Of a stretch of DNA of 64,000 nt, positions 1-9,245 are shown in pieces. This DNA comes from Priestia megaterium. GTDB lineage: Bacteria; Bacillota; Bacilli; Bacillales; Bacillaceae_H. Position 1 is the stretch's first letter. Each line of letters starts with the position of its first letter. The position numbers and the translations under genes are program-made. The stretch is taken from assembly GCF_023824195.1 (NCBI RefSeq), contig NZ_CP085442.1:596001-660000 (forward strand). Reading direction: 5' to 3'. The notes beneath the pieces were generated by a model. That model ran no database searches, was not told where the DNA came from, and saw nothing but the letters and a program-made list of their open reading frames with translations.

Positions 1-311
<311 letters not shown>

Positions 312-372
312 AACTTTAAAAGCGTAAGCTTTACTCAGCAAACTGTTATCTAGTTTTGAGAGAGCAATCTCT

Positions 373-491
373 TGTCTGGTGGCGATAGCGAAGAGGTCAC
401 ACCCGTTCCCATACCGAACACGGAAGTTAAGCTCTTTAGCGCCAATGGTAGTTGGGACTTTGTCCCTGTGAGAGTAGGACGTTGCCAGGCA
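373..491 (+). rRNA. rrf: 5S ribosomal RNA
   Basis: Complete 119-base 5S rRNA. It carries the conserved block ACACCCGTTCCCATACCGAA and a closing helix in which the first ten bases pair with the last ten (TGTCTGGT with GCCAGGCA, two G-U pairs). The ends were set from this helix. Confidence 0.95.
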
Positions 492-499
492 ATGAATAA

Positions 500-545
500 G
501 ACCCCTTTTTATGCTCTTATAAAAGAGTCTAGGGGTTTTTTATTT
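500..545 (+). terminator. Intrinsic terminator after 5S rRNA
   Basis: An ACCCC/GGGGT stem with an inner CTCTT/AAGAG pairing is followed by a run of T. It lies between 5S and the tRNA array, so tRNA expression must come from read-through or a promoter not clearly visible in the 50-base gap. Confidence 0.75.
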
Positions 546-594
546 GGCTCATTTATAAAAATCTTATATACAATGAATATTCTGTATGATACGT

Positions 595-670
595 GGAGGA
601 TTAGCTCAGCTGGGAGAGCACCTGCCTTACAAGCAGGGGGTCGGCGGTTCGATCCCGTCATCCTCCACCA
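595..670 (+). tRNA. tRNA-Val (TAC)
   Basis: 76-base cloverleaf with anticodon TAC in the loop of CTGCCT-TAC-AAGCAG. CCA is encoded. First gene of a 19-tRNA array. Confidence 0.97.
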
Positions 671-674
671 CCGT

Positions 675-750
<76 letters not shown>

Positions 751-758
751 TTTATATC

Positions 759-842
759 GGAGGGGTAGCGAAGTGGCTAAACGCGGCGGACTGTAAATCC
801 GCTCCTTCGGGTTCGGCAGTTCGAATCTGCCCCCCTCCACCA
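759..842 (+). tRNA. tRNA-Tyr (GTA)
   Basis: 84-base class II tRNA with a long variable arm, anticodon GTA, CCA encoded. Confidence 0.96.
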
Positions 843-849
843 TTTTTAT

Positions 850-924
850 TGGGCTATCGCCAAGCGGTAAGGCAACGGATTTTGATTCCGTCATGCGTTG
901 GTTCGAATCCAGCTAGCCCAGCCA
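850..924 (+). tRNA. tRNA-Gln (TTG)
   Basis: 75-base cloverleaf with the typical Gln acceptor TGGGCTA, anticodon TTG, 3' end GCCA encoded. Confidence 0.96.
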
Positions 925-928
925 TAGA

Positions 929-1001
929 GAGCCATTAGCTCAGTTGGTAGAGCATCTGACTTTTAATCAGAGGGTCGAAGGTTCGAGTCCTTCATGGCTC
1001 A
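929..1001 (+). tRNA. tRNA-Lys (TTT), CCA not encoded
   Basis: 73-base cloverleaf with acceptor GAGCCAT/ATGGCTC and discriminator A, anticodon TTT. The discriminator is followed by TTTT instead of CCA, so the 3' end must be added after transcription. Confidence 0.95.
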
Positions 1002-1010
1002 TTTTAATAA

Positions 1011-1085
1011 GCGGAAGTAGTTCAGTGGTAGAACACCACCTTGCCAAGGTGGGGGTCGCGAGTTCGAACCTCGTCTTCCGCTCCA
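1011..1085 (+). tRNA. tRNA-Gly (GCC)
   Basis: 75-base cloverleaf, acceptor GCGGAAG/CTTCCGC, anticodon GCC, CCA encoded. Confidence 0.97.
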
Positions 1086-1091
1086 TATAAA

Positions 1092-1168
1092 GCGCCCGTA
1101 GCTCAATTGGATAGAGCGTTTGACTACGGATCAAAAGGTTAGGGGTTCGACTCCTCTCGGGCGCGCCA
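1092..1168 (+). tRNA. tRNA-Arg (ACG)
   Basis: 77-base cloverleaf, anticodon ACG (normally deaminated to ICG, reading CGU/CGC/CGA), CCA encoded. Confidence 0.97.
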
Positions 1169-1172
1169 TAAA

Positions 1173-1249
1173 CGGGAAGTAGCTCAGCTTGGTAGAGCAC
1201 TTGGTTTGGGACCAAGGGGTCGCAGGTTCGAATCCTGTCTTCCCGACCA
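1173..1249 (+). tRNA. tRNA-Pro (TGG)
   Basis: 77-base cloverleaf, acceptor CGGGAAG/CTTCCCG, anticodon TGG, CCA encoded. Confidence 0.97.
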
Positions 1250-1254
1250 TTTAT

Positions 1255-1330
1255 GGGGCCTTAGCTCAGCTGGGAGAGCGCCTGCCTTGCACGCAGGAGG
1301 TCAGCGGTTCGATCCCGCTAGGCTCCACCA
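1255..1330 (+). tRNA. tRNA-Ala (TGC)
   Basis: 76-base cloverleaf, anticodon TGC, CCA encoded. Confidence 0.97.
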
Positions 1331-1360
1331 ATTAAACTGAATAATTGTAACGAATAATAT

Positions 1361-1437
1361 GGCGGTGTAGCTCAGCTGGCTAGAGCGTACGGTTCATACC
1401 CGTGAGGTCGTGGGTTCGACTCCCTCCGCCGCTACCA
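1361..1437 (+). tRNA. tRNA-Met (CAT), elongator
   Basis: 77-base cloverleaf, anticodon CAT, fully paired acceptor starting with G. This separates it from the initiator gene at 1583; the body resembles Bacillus elongator tRNA-Met rather than lysidine-modified tRNA-Ile2. CCA is encoded. Confidence 0.93.
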
Positions 1438-1464
1438 TATAAGTTACATTTGTCATAAATATAC

Positions 1465-1557
1465 GGAGGAATACCCAAGTCCGGCTGAAGGGATCGGTCT
1501 TGAAAACCGACAGGGGTGTTAAAGCCCGCGGGGGTTCGAATCCCTCTTCCTCCGCCA
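1465..1557 (+). tRNA. tRNA-Ser (TGA)
   Basis: 93-base class II tRNA with a long variable arm, acceptor GGAGGAA/TTCCTCC, anticodon TGA, CCA encoded. Confidence 0.96.
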
Positions 1558-1582
1558 TTTATTTATATCATATTCATATCAT

Positions 1583-1659
<77 letters not shown>

Positions 1660-1663
1660 AAGT

Positions 1664-1739
1664 GGTCCCGTGGTGTAGCGGTTAACATGCCTGCCTGTCA
1701 CGCAGGAGATCGCGGGTTCGATTCCCGTCGGGACCGCCA
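1664..1739 (+). tRNA. tRNA-Asp (GTC)
   Basis: 76-base cloverleaf, acceptor GGTCCCG/CGGGACC, anticodon GTC, CCA encoded. Confidence 0.97.
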
Positions 1740-1747
1740 TTTTGTTT

Positions 1748-1823
1748 GGCTCGGTAGCTCAGTTGGTAGAGCAAAGGACTGAAAATCCTTGTGTCGGCGG
1801 TTCGATTCCGTCCCGAGCCACCA
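1748..1823 (+). tRNA. tRNA-Phe (GAA)
   Basis: 76-base cloverleaf, anticodon GAA, CCA encoded. Confidence 0.97.
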
Positions 1824-1832
1824 TTTTAAGAC

Positions 1833-1909
1833 GGCGATTGTGGCGAAGTGGTTAACGCACCGGATTGTGGTTCCGGCATTCGTGGGTTCGATTCCCATCA
1901 GTCGCCCCA
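1833..1909 (+). tRNA. tRNA-His (GTG)
   Basis: Cloverleaf with anticodon GTG and encoded CCA. The 5' G at 1833 probably becomes the extra G-1 nucleotide typical of tRNA-His. Confidence 0.95.
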
Positions 1910-1920
1910 TCTTAAGTAAC

Positions 1921-1994
1921 GCGGGTGTAGTTTAGTGGTAAAACCTCAGCCTTCCAAGCTGATGTCGTGAGTTCGATTCTCATCACCCGCTCCA
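1921..1994 (+). tRNA. tRNA-Gly (TCC)
   Basis: 74-base cloverleaf, acceptor GCGGGTG/CACCCGC, anticodon TCC, CCA encoded. Second glycine isoacceptor of the array. Confidence 0.97.
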
Positions 1995-2000
1995 AATGAA

Positions 2001-2077
<77 letters not shown>

Positions 2078-2080
2078 TAT

Positions 2081-2155
2081 TCCACAGTAGCTCAGTGGTA
2101 GAGCTATCGGCTGTTAACCGATCGGTCGTAGGTTCGAGTCCTACCTGTGGAGCCA
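2081..2155 (+). tRNA. tRNA-Asn (GTT)
   Basis: 75-base cloverleaf, acceptor TCCACAG/CTGTGGA, anticodon GTT, 3' GCCA encoded. Confidence 0.97.
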
Positions 2156-2159
2156 TACT

Positions 2160-2231
2160 GGCCCGTTGGTCAAGCGGTTAAGACACCGCCCTTTCACGGC
2201 GGTAACACGGGTTCGAATCCCGTACGGGTCA
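2160..2231 (+). tRNA. tRNA-Glu (TTC), CCA not encoded
   Basis: 72-base cloverleaf, acceptor GGCCCGT/ACGGGTC, anticodon TTC. The discriminator A is followed by TCTT, so CCA is not encoded. It is the last tRNA before the array terminator. Confidence 0.95.
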
Positions 2232-2235
2232 TCTT

Positions 2236-2268
2236 AAAAGCAGTTTGCATATGCAAACTGCTTTTTTT
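2236..2268 (+). terminator. Terminator of the tRNA array
   Basis: A perfect 15-bp inverted repeat (arms 2236-2250 and 2251-2265, centred on GCATATGC) runs directly into a T tract. It starts four bases after tRNA-Glu. Confidence 0.85.
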
Positions 2269-2440
2269 GTTTGTAAACAGAGTTTATTCTTTTGTCTAAA
2301 CTCTATTTTTCGTTTTTCTATGATTTCCTCGCGCCAAATTGCATTTCTTGTAGCACATCTATAAACGCTTGTTCTAAATTTCGAAAAAAAACCTACAATA
2401 GTAATAACAGCATACTGTTTGTACAAAAGGAGGGGAATGC

Positions 2441-3700
2441 GTGAAAAAAATTGTTTGGTGGTCCATCGGAGTTTTTCTTGTGTATGGAGCGTGTATTTGG
2501 GTGTATTTATTCTATATAAGCGATACCTCTATTCCACAATCATTAAAAGGCACCAGCGTAGACCCGGCTACGTTTATGAATGCACGAGAACTTATGTTAA
2601 CCGAAAAATATTCAAAAATTAGAGATGCACTCTTTTTTATCCGAATTCCATATGAGTGGCTAGGGTTTATTTTAATTTTAGTGTTAGGTGTGTCTAAGAA
2701 AGTTAATAAGTGGTCTAAAGACGTCAGCCGTTTCAGTCTTCTCCAAACTGCTATTTATGTATTTTGGTTATCTGTTCTGCTGCTGATCTATTCTTTTCCT
2801 ATGGACTGGATTAGCTATAAGCTTTCAACGGCTTACCATATTACGACGCAACCTTTCCAAGGATGGATGAAAGATCTTTTTACAGATTTTTGGGTGAACT
2901 ATGCCACGATGTTTTTAGTGATTGCTGTGTTATATACATTCATTCGTAAGTTTTCAAAAAGATGGTGGCTGTATGCGTGGCTAGTATCTATTCCATTTAC
3001 GCTATTTTTGACGTTTATTCAACCAGTGGTTATCGATCCGTTATATAACGATTTTTATCCATTAAAGAATAAAGAGCTGGAGACGAAAATTTTGCATTTA
3101 GCAGACGAAGCTCATATACCTGCTAAGCATGTATATGAAGTAAACATGTCTGAAAAAACGAACTCTCTCAATGCGTATGTAACGGGAATAGGTTCTAATT
3201 CAAGAATTGTGTTATGGGATACTACTCTTAATAAATTGACGGAACGTGAAATTTTGTTTATCATGGCGCACGAAATGGGTCATTATGTGAAGAAACATAT
3301 TTATGTGGGGATTGCTTCAGCTTTAGTTTTATCGATTGTAGGTTTATGGCTAACGAAACATTTAGCTAGCTTTGTGATTAAGAGATGGGGGAAAGCATTA
3401 AAAATCACTTCTCTTAGTGATTTAAATTCATTACCGCTTATTCTACTTATTTTTTCTGTGCTCACATTTGCTGTAAGTCCGTTAACAAATATGCAGTCGC
3501 GTCATCATGAACTTCAATCTGACACGTACGCCATGGACCTAACAGGAGATAAACAAGCTGCTATTAAAACGTTTCAGGACTTAACAAAATCAGGACTTTC
3601 CCAGGTGAATCCGCCGTATTTAGTGAAAATTTTCCGATATGGTCACCCAACAATACTGGAAAGAATTTCATTTGTTGAGAAGTATGAAAGAAATGAATAA
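2441..3700 (+). CDS. M48-family membrane zinc protease (Ste24/YhfN-like)
   Basis: Integral membrane metallopeptidase of 419 aa. The zinc site HEMGH is at residues 277-281 (catalytic Glu278), and the third ligand is probably the Glu in HHELQSD around residue 357. Several hydrophobic segments precede the site (about 5-25, 73-83, 103-120, 155-167, 178-195) and two follow it. The layout matches CAAX-protease-like M48 enzymes such as B. subtilis YhfN; the substrate is unknown. The start is GTG, chosen because AAAAGGAGGGG lies five bases upstream. An ATG four bases earlier is in another frame. Confidence 0.85.
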   Translation: MKKIVWWSIGVFLVYGACIWVYLFYISDTSIPQSLKGTSVDPATFMNARELMLTEKYSKIRDALFFIRIPYEWLGFILILVLGVSKKVNKWSKDVSRFSLLQTAIYVFWLSVLLLIYSFPMDWISYKLSTAYHITTQPFQGWMKDLFTDFWVNYATMFLVIAVLYTFIRKFSKRWWLYAWLVSIPFTLFLTFIQPVVIDPLYNDFYPLKNKELETKILHLADEAHIPAKHVYEVNMSEKTNSLNAYVTGIGSNSRIVLWDTTLNKLTEREILFIMAHEMGHYVKKHIYVGIASALVLSIVGLWLTKHLASFVIKRWGKALKITSLSDLNSLPLILLIFSVLTFAVSPLTNMQSRHHELQSDTYAMDLTGDKQAAIKTFQDLTKSGLSQVNPPYLVKIFRYGHPTILERISFVEKYERNE

Positions 3701-3755
3701 GTGATATAAGAAAAAGTAAAGGATAAATGAAGCCTTTTATACGTAGGTATTAGTA

Positions 3756-3806
3756 GAAAAGCCTCCTTGCGAGTAGGAAAAAAATTCTAAAAGGAGGTTT
3801 CATTTT
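3756..3806 (+). terminator. Possible terminator after the M48 protease gene
   Basis: CCTCCTT at 3762-3768 can pair with AAGGAGG at 3791-3797 across a 22-base loop, followed by a T-containing stretch. The long loop makes it weak. Confidence 0.35.
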
Positions 3807-3878
3807 CGGAAGTACTGTTATATAATAACGTATGTAAAATAAAAACTGTTTTATAACAATAGGGAGGAATAGTTATTT

Positions 3879-3983
3879 GTGATTGAAAAGATAGCAGTCG
3901 AAATTCTCAACGTATATTCACCTCAGCGAAGTCTTACTACATGTCCTTCAACTATTTACTTATTTCATCTACGTTCTTACTAA
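3879..3983 (+). CDS. Possible small protein or leader peptide upstream of aceA (34 aa)
   Basis: A 34-codon reading frame starts with GTG nine bases after a near-perfect SD (AGGGAGGAA at 3861-3869) and ends in TAA. A TATAAT hexamer lies upstream at 3821-3826 with a poor -35. The product is not recognised; it has one Cys and no clear membrane segment. It fills the middle of the 392-base gap between the protease gene and aceA, so it could be a short protein, a leader peptide or chance. Confidence 0.3.
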   Translation: MIEKIAVEILNVYSPQRSLTTCPSTIYLFHLRSY

Positions 3984-4092
3984 TATTATGGCAAACTGCT
4001 AATTTACTTCATCATGAAACAGACATATTCTCACTGCTGCGTTTTATATTTTTATGAATATAGAATTTTAAATTCATTAGGGGGTATAAAGA

Positions 4093-5376
4093 ATGAAAGA
4101 CATTCGTGTAAAAAACCTTGAAGAGCACTGGAAAAGCGATGAGCGTTGGAAAGGAATTGAACGTCCATATTCTGCAGAAAAAGTCATTGGACTGAGAGGA
4201 TCCATTGATATTGAACATACGCTTGCTAGAAGAGGGGCCGAAAAGTTCTGGAACTTATTAAAAACAGAGCCATACGTGCATGCATTAGGAGCTTTAACAG
4301 GAAATCAAGCGGTACAACAGGTAAAAGCAGGGTTAAAAGCAATTTACCTCAGCGGATGGCAAGTAGCTGCAGATGCAAACCTTTCAGGAAATATGTATCC
4401 TGATCAAAGTCTATATCCAGCAAACAGCGTGCCGCATGTTGTGAAACGAATCAATCAGGCGCTGCAGCGTGCTGATCAAATTCAGCATTTAGAAGGAGAA
4501 GGGAATATCGATTATTTTGCTCCAATTGTAGCAGATGCAGAAGCAGGGTTTGGAGGGCAGTTAAACGTATTTGAATTAATGAAAGGAATGATTGAGTCGG
4601 GAGCATCTGCCGTACACTTTGAAGATCAATTATCCTCTGAGAAAAAGTGTGGTCATCTCGGCGGCAAGGTACTGCTTCCAACTCAGACGGCTGTGAAAAA
4701 TTTAATTGCTGCTCGTTTAGCTGCTGATGTAATGGGTGTTCCAACACTTCTAATTGCTCGTACCGATGCTGATGCCGCTGATTTAATTACAAGTGATGTT
4801 GATCCTGTAGATCGCCAGTTTATTACGGGTGAACGCACCGCTGAAGGTTTTTATCGCACGAGAGCCGGAATCGATCAAGCTATTGCTCGTGGCTTAGCAT
4901 ATGCGCCATATGCTGATCTAGTATGGTGCGAGACCTCTGAACCAAACTTAGAACAAGCACAAAAATTTGCAGATGCTATTCATGAAAAATTCCCAGGTAA
5001 AATGCTTGCTTATAACTGTTCACCATCTTTCAACTGGAAGAAAAAATTAGATAAGAAAACGATTGAAAAATTCCAAAGAGAAATTGCGAAAATGGGCTAC
5101 AAATTTCAATTCGTTACGCTTGCTGGCTTCCACGCTTTAAATCACAGCATGTTTGAGCTGGCGCGAGGATATAAAACAAGAGGAATGGCAGCTTATTCAG
5201 AGTTACAAGAAAGAGAGTTTGCTAGTGAAATAAATGGATATACAGCTACAAGACATCAGCGTGAAGTAGGCACGGGTTATTTTGATGAAGTGGCGCAAGT
5301 AGTTTCTGGTGGGACTTCCTCTACAACAGCTTTAAAAGGTTCAACGGAAGAAGAGCAGTTTCAGGCACATAAATAA
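4093..5376 (+). CDS. aceA: Isocitrate lyase
   Basis: Glyoxylate-shunt enzyme that splits isocitrate into glyoxylate and succinate, allowing growth on acetate or fatty acids. The family's catalytic signature KKCGH is at residues 184-188 (Cys186) inside the conserved context [18 protein letters not shown], and the metal-binding region [10 protein letters not shown] is at 147-155. The length (427 aa) is normal for bacterial AceA. The start ATG follows TAGGGGG. The gene stands alone; no malate synthase gene is adjacent. B. subtilis lacks this gene. Confidence 0.95.
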   Translation: MKDIRVKNLEEHWKSDERWKGIERPYSAEKVIGLRGSIDIEHTLARRGAEKFWNLLKTEPYVHALGALTGNQAVQQVKAGLKAIYLSGWQVAADANLSGNMYPDQSLYPANSVPHVVKRINQALQRADQIQHLEGEGNIDYFAPIVADAEAGFGGQLNVFELMKGMIESGASAVHFEDQLSSEKKCGHLGGKVLLPTQTAVKNLIAARLAADVMGVPTLLIARTDADAADLITSDVDPVDRQFITGERTAEGFYRTRAGIDQAIARGLAYAPYADLVWCETSEPNLEQAQKFADAIHEKFPGKMLAYNCSPSFNWKKKLDKKTIEKFQREIAKMGYKFQFVTLAGFHALNHSMFELARGYKTRGMAAYSELQEREFASEINGYTATRHQREVGTGYFDEVAQVVSGGTSSTTALKGSTEEEQFQAHK

Positions 5377-5436
5377 TAAAAAATCTATGAGTGGAACGGT
5401 TGGTTACTTCCACTCATAGGAAAAATCCTAACAAAA

Positions 5437-5467
5437 AAGATTCTTACAGATGTAAGAATCTTTTTTT
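5437..5467 (+). terminator. Terminator after aceA
   Basis: AAAGATTCTTACA pairs with TGTAAGAATCTTT and is followed by seven T. Because A also precedes the stem, it could serve the convergent gene at 5572-5808. A second hairpin without a T run (CTATGAGTGGAA/TTCCACTCATAG, 5385-5419) lies just upstream. Confidence 0.8.
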
Positions 5468-5482
5468 ATGTAGTAAACACGA

Positions 5483-5530
5483 TTTAACAGACAGCTGTTC
5501 TTCCTGAGAAGAAAGTATCTGCCTGTTAAA
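5483..5530. other. Nested inverted repeat between aceA and the IDEAL-domain gene
   Basis: The outer arms TTTAACAGACAG (5483-5494) and CTGCCTGTTAAA (5519-5530) pair over 12 positions with one mismatch. An inner TTCTTC/GAAGAA stem lies within. There is no T run on either side, so it does not look like a simple terminator. Confidence 0.4.
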
Positions 5531-5571
5531 CGTACATATAAATCATTAACATGAATTAAGTTCTTAAAATA

Positions 5572-5808
5572 TTAAGTAGATGTTTGAAGCAGGGATTGGT
5601 ACTGTGCTGATAGCTCATAAAAAGCAATTTCATCACGTTGATCTAATGCCGTGTTAATGTTTGTTTCTAACAGTTCTTTTTGACGCTTAAAAAGCGATTC
5701 ATCAATTACCATTTCGATATAAACATCCAACATACTCACAGTATCAATTACTTTTTTCTTGCGAGCGAGGGACTTCATCATTTCCGTGTACGATTTTTCA
5801 TTGTTCAT
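5572..5808 (-). CDS. IDEAL-domain small protein
   Basis: Protein of 78 aa, mostly helical and charged. Its second half fits the IDEAL domain: VIDESLF followed by KELLETNINTALDQRDEIAFYELS, where family members carry a core like IDEAL...D..LDxRDxxxFxxLS. IDEAL-domain proteins in Bacillus are small adaptor or regulatory proteins, but the partner of this one cannot be read from the sequence. The start ATG follows GAGGTGATGAGG. It converges with aceA and diverges from the S9 peptidase gene. Confidence 0.7.
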   Translation of the reverse strand: MNNEKSYTEMMKSLARKKKVIDTVSMLDVYIEMVIDESLFKRQKELLETNINTALDQRDEIAFYELSAQYQSLLQTST

Positions 5809-5984
5809 ACCTCATCACCTCTGCACCCTTTTTATTATTATATAGATTAAAAGAAGAAAAAACAACTAATTTTCTAAATTTTTAGATTTTTATTTTTAGA
5901 AATGGTAAAGTAAGAGGGAAACGCTACTTTCGTTTTTATCGATTGACTATTTGGTTTAAAAATGAATGCTTGGGGGCGAAGAAA

Positions 5985-7964
5985 TTGAATCATTTAAAAA
6001 AGCGTACGGTAACGATAGAGGATTTGTATGAATTGAAGTCTGTTTATAATCCTCAGATTTCTCCAGATGGAAAAAGTGTAGTTTATACGGTTCGAGAAAC
6101 GAAGAAAATAGAGAACGCGTATGAAACGCAGCTGTTTATGTTAGATCTTGAAACGAAAAAAACAAAGCAATTAACGTACTATAAAGGAAATAATCATTCT
6201 CCCGCCTGGTCCCCTGACGGCAAGTGGATTGCTTTTTTATCCGATCGCAGTCAAGCGGTCCAGCTCCACCTATTAGCAGCGACAGGCGGGGAAGCAGAAG
6301 CACTCACAGATCTTGAAAAAGGCGTTAGTAATCCGGTGTGGTCTCCTTATAGTGACGAAATTATGTTTTCCACAAAAGTAGAAGAAAAAGCTGTAAGAGT
6401 TGAACAAAATCATGAACATCCCCAGCCATATGAAGTGGAACGTTTACTGTATAAATCCGATGTTAGCGGTTATTTAAAAGGTGAATATACTCAAGTTGCT
6501 GTCGTTAAACTTAAAAATAAAGAAGTGACGTTTTTAACGGATGGACCTTATCATCACTCTGTAGGATGCTGGGCCCCTAATGCAAACTCAATTGTATTTT
6601 GCAGCAGCCGAGGAGAGAATCCGGATTTATCGTTAACCATGGACGTGTTTATTTTGCATCGTGATACTAAAAAATTAACATCTATTACAGCAGAAACAGG
6701 ATATTTTCATCAAGTTTCGTGGTCACCGGATGGGTCATACATAGCTTACATTGGAAATGAACGTACATACGGATCAGCTTCAATGAATGACATATACATT
6801 TATCAGATCTCTAACCAAAAAACAGCTTGTGTCACTGCTGGCATAGACTTAGAAGTAGGAGATATGGTAGCAGGAGATTTTCACTTTGGAAGAACCGCAG
6901 CGGGAGTTATGTGGAGCAGTAATGAAGAATTTTATTTTGTCGTAAGTGAAAAGGGTTCTGTAGGCATATATAAAGGAAATGTGAATGGAAAGTTAGACCC
7001 TGTACTTATGGATAATGCTCACGTATATGGGGTATCTGTTCTTCCCAATTGTGAGGAAGCTATCGTAGCAATCAGTACATTTACACATCCTGGAGATCTT
7101 TATTCTCTAAATTTAAAAACAGAGGAATTAGTGAAGCTGACAAACGTTAATGACTCATTTTTAAAGCATGTGCAGCTCACAGAAGCAGAATCTTTTTACG
7201 CGACTTCTACGGACGGTCTACATATCCACAGTTGGGTAGTAAAAGCTGCTGCCACAAACCATGGATCTCCAACCATTTTAGAAATCCACGGAGGTCCGCA
7301 TCTTATGTATGGTCATACATTTATGCTTGAATTCCAAGTACTTGCATCAAAAGGGTTCAATATCCTCTTTTCTAATCCAAGAGGCGGCAGAGGATATGGT
7401 CAAGCATTTACAGATGCGGTTCGAGGGGATTACGGAGGCATGGATTATACGGACTTGATGGCAGTAACCGACGAAGCAGTTAAGCGCTACTCTTATATTA
7501 ATGAAGATAAGCTTGGCGTAACAGGAGGAAGCTACGGAGGGTTTATGACAAACTGGATTGTAGGAAGTACAAATCGGTTTAAAGCAGCGGTGACGCAACG
7601 GTCTATTTCAAATTGGACAAGTTTTTACGGCGTTAGTGATATTGGCTATTATTTTACCGAATGGGAATTAAAAGCTGATATTTATGAAAATCCGGAAAAA
7701 CTTTGGAACCACTCGCCGCTTCGTTTAGCGGAGAACGTTAAAACACCGCTGTTAATTTTACATAGTGAACAGGATTATAGATGTCCAATTGAACAAGCTG
7801 AACAGCTTTATGTAGCACTGAAAAGAAAAGATAAAGAAGTAGAATTTATTCGTTTTCCCCAGTCTAATCATGAACTTTCTAGAAGCGGTAAGCCTAATTT
7901 ACGAACGGCGAGACTAAAATATTTAACAAGCTGGTTTAAACGTTATTTAAAACAGTCTCAGTAA
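5985..7964 (+). CDS. S9 family peptidase (acylaminoacyl-peptidase/YuxL type)
   Basis: Serine peptidase of the prolyl oligopeptidase family, 659 aa from the chosen start. The N-terminal half holds repeated WSPDG/ISPDG blades of a beta-propeller that filters substrates. The C-terminal half is an alpha/beta hydrolase with catalytic Ser516 in GGSYGG, Asp597 in SEQDYR and His629 in QSNHEL, plus the oxyanion region HGGPH. There is no signal peptide, so it is cytoplasmic. The TTG at 5985 is preferred: GGGGG lies eight bases upstream and the protein then begins at the usual family position. An in-frame TTG at 5943 would add 14 residues without an SD. No terminator was seen after it. Confidence 0.88.
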   Translation: MNHLKKRTVTIEDLYELKSVYNPQISPDGKSVVYTVRETKKIENAYETQLFMLDLETKKTKQLTYYKGNNHSPAWSPDGKWIAFLSDRSQAVQLHLLAATGGEAEALTDLEKGVSNPVWSPYSDEIMFSTKVEEKAVRVEQNHEHPQPYEVERLLYKSDVSGYLKGEYTQVAVVKLKNKEVTFLTDGPYHHSVGCWAPNANSIVFCSSRGENPDLSLTMDVFILHRDTKKLTSITAETGYFHQVSWSPDGSYIAYIGNERTYGSASMNDIYIYQISNQKTACVTAGIDLEVGDMVAGDFHFGRTAAGVMWSSNEEFYFVVSEKGSVGIYKGNVNGKLDPVLMDNAHVYGVSVLPNCEEAIVAISTFTHPGDLYSLNLKTEELVKLTNVNDSFLKHVQLTEAESFYATSTDGLHIHSWVVKAAATNHGSPTILEIHGGPHLMYGHTFMLEFQVLASKGFNILFSNPRGGRGYGQAFTDAVRGDYGGMDYTDLMAVTDEAVKRYSYINEDKLGVTGGSYGGFMTNWIVGSTNRFKAAVTQRSISNWTSFYGVSDIGYYFTEWELKADIYENPEKLWNHSPLRLAENVKTPLLILHSEQDYRCPIEQAEQLYVALKRKDKEVEFIRFPQSNHELSRSGKPNLRTARLKYLTSWFKRYLKQSQ

Positions 7965-8126
7965 AAAGTGCATGGCTGTTCAACCAAATATGTGTGTGTA
8001 AATAAAGGCTGTATGGCAAACGTAAAAGGACAGGAAAGGTAAAACGCTGTAAAACTTTTGTTTGGTAAAGGAAAGTAGTACAATAAGTGAAAAGTAGCAC
8101 AGTTGTTTAAATAAGGAGAACATTCG

Positions 8127-8744
8127 ATGGATTTTGAAACATTAAAGCATTATTTGACATTAGACGGCGTCCTCGAGTTATTAAAACAATATCAATCATT
8201 TGGAATCATTCCAGGGCTGCTGTTGCCTATTTTAGAAGCGTTTATCCCCATCTTGCCGCTTTTTGCGTTTGTAATGGCCAATGCTGCCGCTTTTGGCTTA
8301 TGGTTAGGTTTTTTAATTTCATGGGTTGGCAGCTGCGTTGGATCACTGCTTGTCTTTTTGATTTTTAGAAAATATGGACAGGCGAGGTTCTTACATTTCA
8401 TCAGCCGGCATGCGCAAATTCGAAAGATTATGATTTGGGTAGAAAGACACGGTTTCGGACCGCTGTTTATTATGCTTTGTTTCCCTTTTACCCCATCTTC
8501 GGCGATTAATGTAGTAGCAGGGCTATCACGTGTTAGTATGGCTCAGTTTATGCTTGCTGTATTAGCCGGTAAAATGGTGATGATATTTATGATGAGCTTT
8601 ATTGGGGCCGATTTTGTTTCATTTGTGAAACAGCCTTTAAAAGCAGTACTTGTTTTAGTCATCATTTTTGTTCTATGGCTTGTTGGAAAACAAATTGAAC
8701 GAAGATTAAATGAAAAATCTAAAATGAAACAGTATGACAAATAG
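8127..8744 (+). CDS. TVP38/TMEM64 family membrane protein
   Basis: Integral membrane protein of 205 aa with about five or six hydrophobic segments. The central FGPLFIMLCFPFTPSSAINVVAGLS is the conserved reentrant motif of the VTT (TVP38/DedA-like) domain. The cellular role is uncertain; family members act in membrane lipid or metal homeostasis. AAGGAGAACATTCG precedes the ATG. It ends about 25 bases before a clear terminator, so it is probably monocistronic. Confidence 0.82.
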   Translation: MDFETLKHYLTLDGVLELLKQYQSFGIIPGLLLPILEAFIPILPLFAFVMANAAAFGLWLGFLISWVGSCVGSLLVFLIFRKYGQARFLHFISRHAQIRKIMIWVERHGFGPLFIMLCFPFTPSSAINVVAGLSRVSMAQFMLAVLAGKMVMIFMMSFIGADFVSFVKQPLKAVLVLVIIFVLWLVGKQIERRLNEKSKMKQYDK

Positions 8745-8770
8745 TTTGTTTATATATAACAAATAGTGAT

Positions 8771-8801
8771 GAAAGACTGCTTTTTAATAGGCAGTCTTTT
8801 G
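8771..8801 (+). terminator. Terminator after the TVP38-type gene
   Basis: AAAGACTGC pairs with GCAGTCTTT around a ten-base loop, followed by T. Confidence 0.8.
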
Positions 8802-9245
8802 TTATACATGCAGCCAAAAGGGGTATTGTAAACTATAGAAAAGCCTTTTCTTATAGGGATACAACAGCATTTTTGAAAGGATCTTAAAATTTTTCTTAAA
8901 GAAGTTATTTGTCTGTTTATTCGGTTGGTAGAACAATGCACATACAGAGTATCTGTCCAGTAATGAACAAGTTTTTTGTTTATCAATTATGAAAAATATG
9001 CTAAAATAAAAGAAAAAACTGGGAATAACTTAGACGTCTATTCCTAGTTGCACCTAAGTAATGAACTCTTTGTTTTCTAGAGATATACATGTTTTTTCTC
9101 AACATGTATTATCACCTCATGTATTTCAAAACGTTTTCTTAAAAATTATATGAATGATTTTTGAGCTTGACTACTAAGATGTAAGTAGAGGGATCATTAC
9201 TAGAAAAGCACCGAATGATCATTAAGACGTGCTTGGCGTCGTTTT
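8802..9245. other. Gene-free stretch upstream of the FabG-like gene
   Basis: No convincing reading frame with an SD was found on either strand. It holds short inverted repeats (GGAATA/TATTCC near 9021-9044 and ACATG...CATGT near 9087-9107) and a CTACTAAGAT decamer at 9171-9180 that recurs at 9261-9270. No known riboswitch class was recognised. Confidence 0.4.

Noticed and set aside
585..590. TATGAT just before tRNA-Val as a -10 box of the tRNA array
   Set aside because: It lies only five bases before the tRNA, so transcription would start inside the gene, and the matching -35 is poor.
2369..2399. TTGTTC/TACAAT as promoter of the M48 protease gene
   Set aside because: The spacing is 19 bases and the -35 is weak, so it was not listed as a feature.
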